A stretch of DNA of 64,000 bases from Tieghemiomyces parasiticus (taxonomy: Eukaryota; Kickxellomycota; Dimargaritomycetes; Dimargaritales; Dimargaritaceae), in NCBI GenBank assembly GCA_027575765.1, contig JANBPT010000063.1:1-64000 (forward strand). Reading direction: 5' to 3'. Under the pieces are notes generated by a model, which made no database searches, had not been told where the DNA came from, and saw nothing but the letters and a program-made list of their open reading frames with translations. The position numbers and the translations under genes were made by a program. Shown piece by piece: positions 62,234 through 64,000 of this stretch (its first letter is position 1; every line of letters starts with the position of its first letter).

Positions 62234-64000
62234 CTAGTCCACCGCTTGATCCTCGGAAAACACCCGACCGTACCGCCGAGCCTCCTCATCCAGCATAAAG
62301 TACTCCGTAATATCACTATCGGGGTCGTGGTTGGGGCGGCTCGGCCGCCGCCGAGGTTGCGGGACCCTGGGGTACATGCCTTCCTCCTCGCCGCTACTCA
62401 GAACGTCCATAAGGACGTTCTGCGACAGGTCGCTCATATGGTCGCGGTGGCCAATATCATCATCATCCGCATCGTCGTCAATCCGATTCCCGGCCTTCGC
62501 CGAAACTGTGGCCAGCGGTCCTGATGGTAGTGTCTTTGACGACATGGATGCGGGTGAGGCCGGCCGCCGGGCCCGTTCCTGGACCAACTCGCCGCGAACC
62601 TGTTCTAACTGGGTAGTAAGCGACTTGATGGTGGTTTCGAGGTGCTGGATGGTTTCAGCGTTGGCTCGTGTGCTGGCGGTATCGCCGCGAGGGCCGCCTA
62701 GGCTGTTATGGTAGTGATCAATCATCCATTCACAAATTCCCAGGGCGCCTCGGAGGTACCCAAGGAGTTTACTGGTGAGCTGCAGGCAGGACGCGTCGCC
62801 GGCCGGGGTTGGGCCGGTGAAGGTCCGGTCGGCAGCGTGGAACGAGGTCTTCAAGCGGGCTAGTTCGGGATCGCCGGCCGACCGGATGTCCTGGGAGGTC
62901 AGGCTGAGCGCCGGATGTTCGAGGATGAGCTCGTAGGCGGCTTTGCGTGACTGTAGGACTGCACTCTCTAGGGCAGCCAGACGGTCCCCGGGGTCATAGT
63001 CTTTGGGGTCGAGGCAGATGGCCTCCATCGGGGTGTGCAAGTGCGTACGGACCTTGTGGAGGATCTCGGCTAGTTCAATGTGGAAAGTGTCGGGTTTGGC
63101 CTCCAGGGCCGGCAAAGGGTCCCCACGGGCCTGGGCGGCGCGCACTGTCTGAGCCGCCTCGGACCGGAGCTCGTCAAGTTGGTAGCGCTGGAACGTGGCG
63201 TCGGCGTCAGGTCCCAGCCAGCGACTCAAGTCCTGGGTCTGTAACGCGGCCCGGACCGCCGGGTCGTCGTCCGCAGCGTCAGGGCTCTCAGGCGGGGGGT
63301 TGTACACGCGGTCCCGAAGAGCCTCAGGGGTCTCGAACGTCGTGGCGTTGGCCACCGCCCACTCGCTGACCAAGAGGGATATTTGATCGGCCAGAATCTG
63401 GGGGTCGTCCTCGTACATCTCCCACCACTCATTACCCAAGCTCCGATTCTCAAGTTCCTGGTACCGCTCGAGCTGGTCACGAAGCTGGAGGTTCTCGCTG
63501 GCGAACCGTGTTACCTCTGGATTGTGCCGTAGGAGCTGTTCGAGCTCCATTATCTCCAGCTTGAGCATGGCCCGCTCGCCGTCTACCAGTTCGTCTAGTC
63601 CCTTGGTTGATCGCAGGTCACGTACCTGGTCCTGCAGGAGGCGCCGGACCATGCGCAGGTTCATCATGGACAGGTCCTTGCGCCGGCAGTCTTCGTGGAG
63701 CGTGAGGATCTCGCGGGCGTATCGCGACTTCTCCTGCTCGAGCTGCCGCAGTTTTCGTGACGAGAGATTGAGCAAGTTCATGAGCCGCAGAATCTCCTCC
63801 TTATTCTGTTGTAGGATAAAAGTATGGGTTGCCCGCTCGGCGGCGTAGCCAGCCGCTAGACTCCCGGCCGTGGGCGCTAGCGATGGGGTGGATGCCACGG
63901 AGGTCAGGACAGGGGACGTGTCGTATAACGGCCGGGCCGGCCGGCCAGGGGTGGCGACGGCGCTGAAGTGTGGCGTACCCCCGCCGCCCACCGCCATTGC
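62234..64000 (-). CDS. Coiled-coil protein, possible kinesin-12-type tail, 5'-partial
   Basis: The frame is open to the right edge, so the N-terminus may lie outside; the first visible ATG is 63995-63997. After a Gly/Ala/Pro linker come heptad-rich helices (NKEEILRLMNLLNLSSRKLR, QLEQEKSRYAREILTLHEDC) and the block LRHNPEVTRFASENLQLRDQ. The last resembles the NPEV-x-FA-x-EN-x-L segment found after the motor of KIF15-like kinesin-12 proteins, which argues for a motor domain just beyond the window. Later parts include LEQVRGELVQERARRP and an acidic C-terminus with SDLSQNVLMDVLSSGEEEG. No motor motif is visible here. Alternatives are a spindle-pole or cortical coiled-coil scaffold. Confidence 0.6.
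   Translation of the reverse strand, partial: AMAVGGGGTPHFSAVATPGRPARPLYDTSPVLTSVASTPSLAPTAGSLAAGYAAERATHTFILQQNKEEILRLMNLLNLSSRKLRQLEQEKSRYAREILTLHEDCRRKDLSMMNLRMVRRLLQDQVRDLRSTKGLDELVDGERAMLKLEIMELEQLLRHNPEVTRFASENLQLRDQLERYQELENRSLGNEWWEMYEDDPQILADQISLLVSEWAVANATTFETPEALRDRVYNPPPESPDAADDDPAVRAALQTQDLSRWLGPDADATFQRYQLDELRSEAAQTVRAAQARGDPLPALEAKPDTFHIELAEILHKVRTHLHTPMEAICLDPKDYDPGDRLAALESAVLQSRKAAYELILEHPALSLTSQDIRSAGDPELARLKTSFHAADRTFTGPTPAGDASCLQLTSKLLGYLRGALGICEWMIDHYHNSLGGPRGDTASTRANAETIQHLETTIKSLTTQLEQVRGELVQERARRPASPASMSSKTLPSGPLATVSAKAGNRIDDDADDDDIGHRDHMSDLSQNVLMDVLSSGEEEGMYPRVPQPRRRPSRPNHDPDSDITEYFMLDEEARRYGRVFSEDQAVD

Noticed and set aside
1..64000. CRISPR arrays, bacterial-type operons, rRNA genes
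   Set aside because: No direct-repeat/spacer pattern, no operon-like spacing and no rRNA signatures; the window is eukaryotic nuclear DNA.

Overview
This is a nuclear DNA window from a fungus. The evidence is a set of fungal-type proteins: a fused ergothioneine synthase (Egt1), a YHM2-type mitochondrial citrate/oxoglutarate carrier, a Kre9/Knh1-like GPI wall protein, the TORC1 subunit Raptor, the SMC5/6 kleisin Nse4, DGAT1 and a CDC25-type Ras exchange factor. Introns are spliceosomal, with GTAAGT-like donors and [C/T]AG acceptors. Coding regions are GC-rich, with long Ser/Pro/Ala-rich disordered stretches. The mix of very long intronless genes and a few small intron-rich ones would suit an early-diverging lineage, possibly Zoopagomycota/Kickxellomycotina; that placement is inference and was not tested.

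Layout. 1-8.6 kb: the end of an unrecognised helical protein gene, an MFS drug/H+ antiporter, a decayed mariner transposon, a 2-oxoglutarate/Fe(II) dioxygenase and an acidic single-pass membrane protein. 8.6-12.9 kb: gene-poor, with microsatellites. 12.9-18.5 kb: YHM2 (3 exons), tRNA-Ala(TGC) and a small secreted peptide. 18.5-33.6 kb: Raptor, Egt1, Nse4 (7 exons) and a GPI-anchored Kre9-like protein, all on the minus strand. 33.6-38.2 kb: a gene desert. 38.2-48.9 kb: DGAT1 (+), a five-domain fasciclin membrane protein (-) and an ANKRD54-like ankyrin protein (+, 2 exons). 50.4-55.3 kb: a 1,618-residue Ras GEF. 57-64 kb: a tiny membrane protein, a class-I SAM O-methyltransferase and, running off the right edge, a coiled-coil protein that may be a kinesin-12-type tail.

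The genes do not form an operon or an obvious biosynthetic cluster. They are mostly housekeeping: nutrient and growth signalling (Raptor, Ras GEF), genome maintenance (Nse4), lipid storage (DGAT1), mitochondrial transport (YHM2), redox protection (Egt1) and cell surface (Kre9-like, fasciclin). I found no convincing undescribed multi-gene system. The more unusual points are a Cys-rich, possibly zinc-binding insertion inside the Ras GEF catalytic domain, an Asp-to-Pro change in a hallmark DGAT1 motif, a readable mariner fossil, and the sharp contrast in intron density between neighbouring genes.

Exon boundaries were placed by eye from splice consensus, reading frame and family similarity. Alignment scores, domain E-values and expression data were not available.
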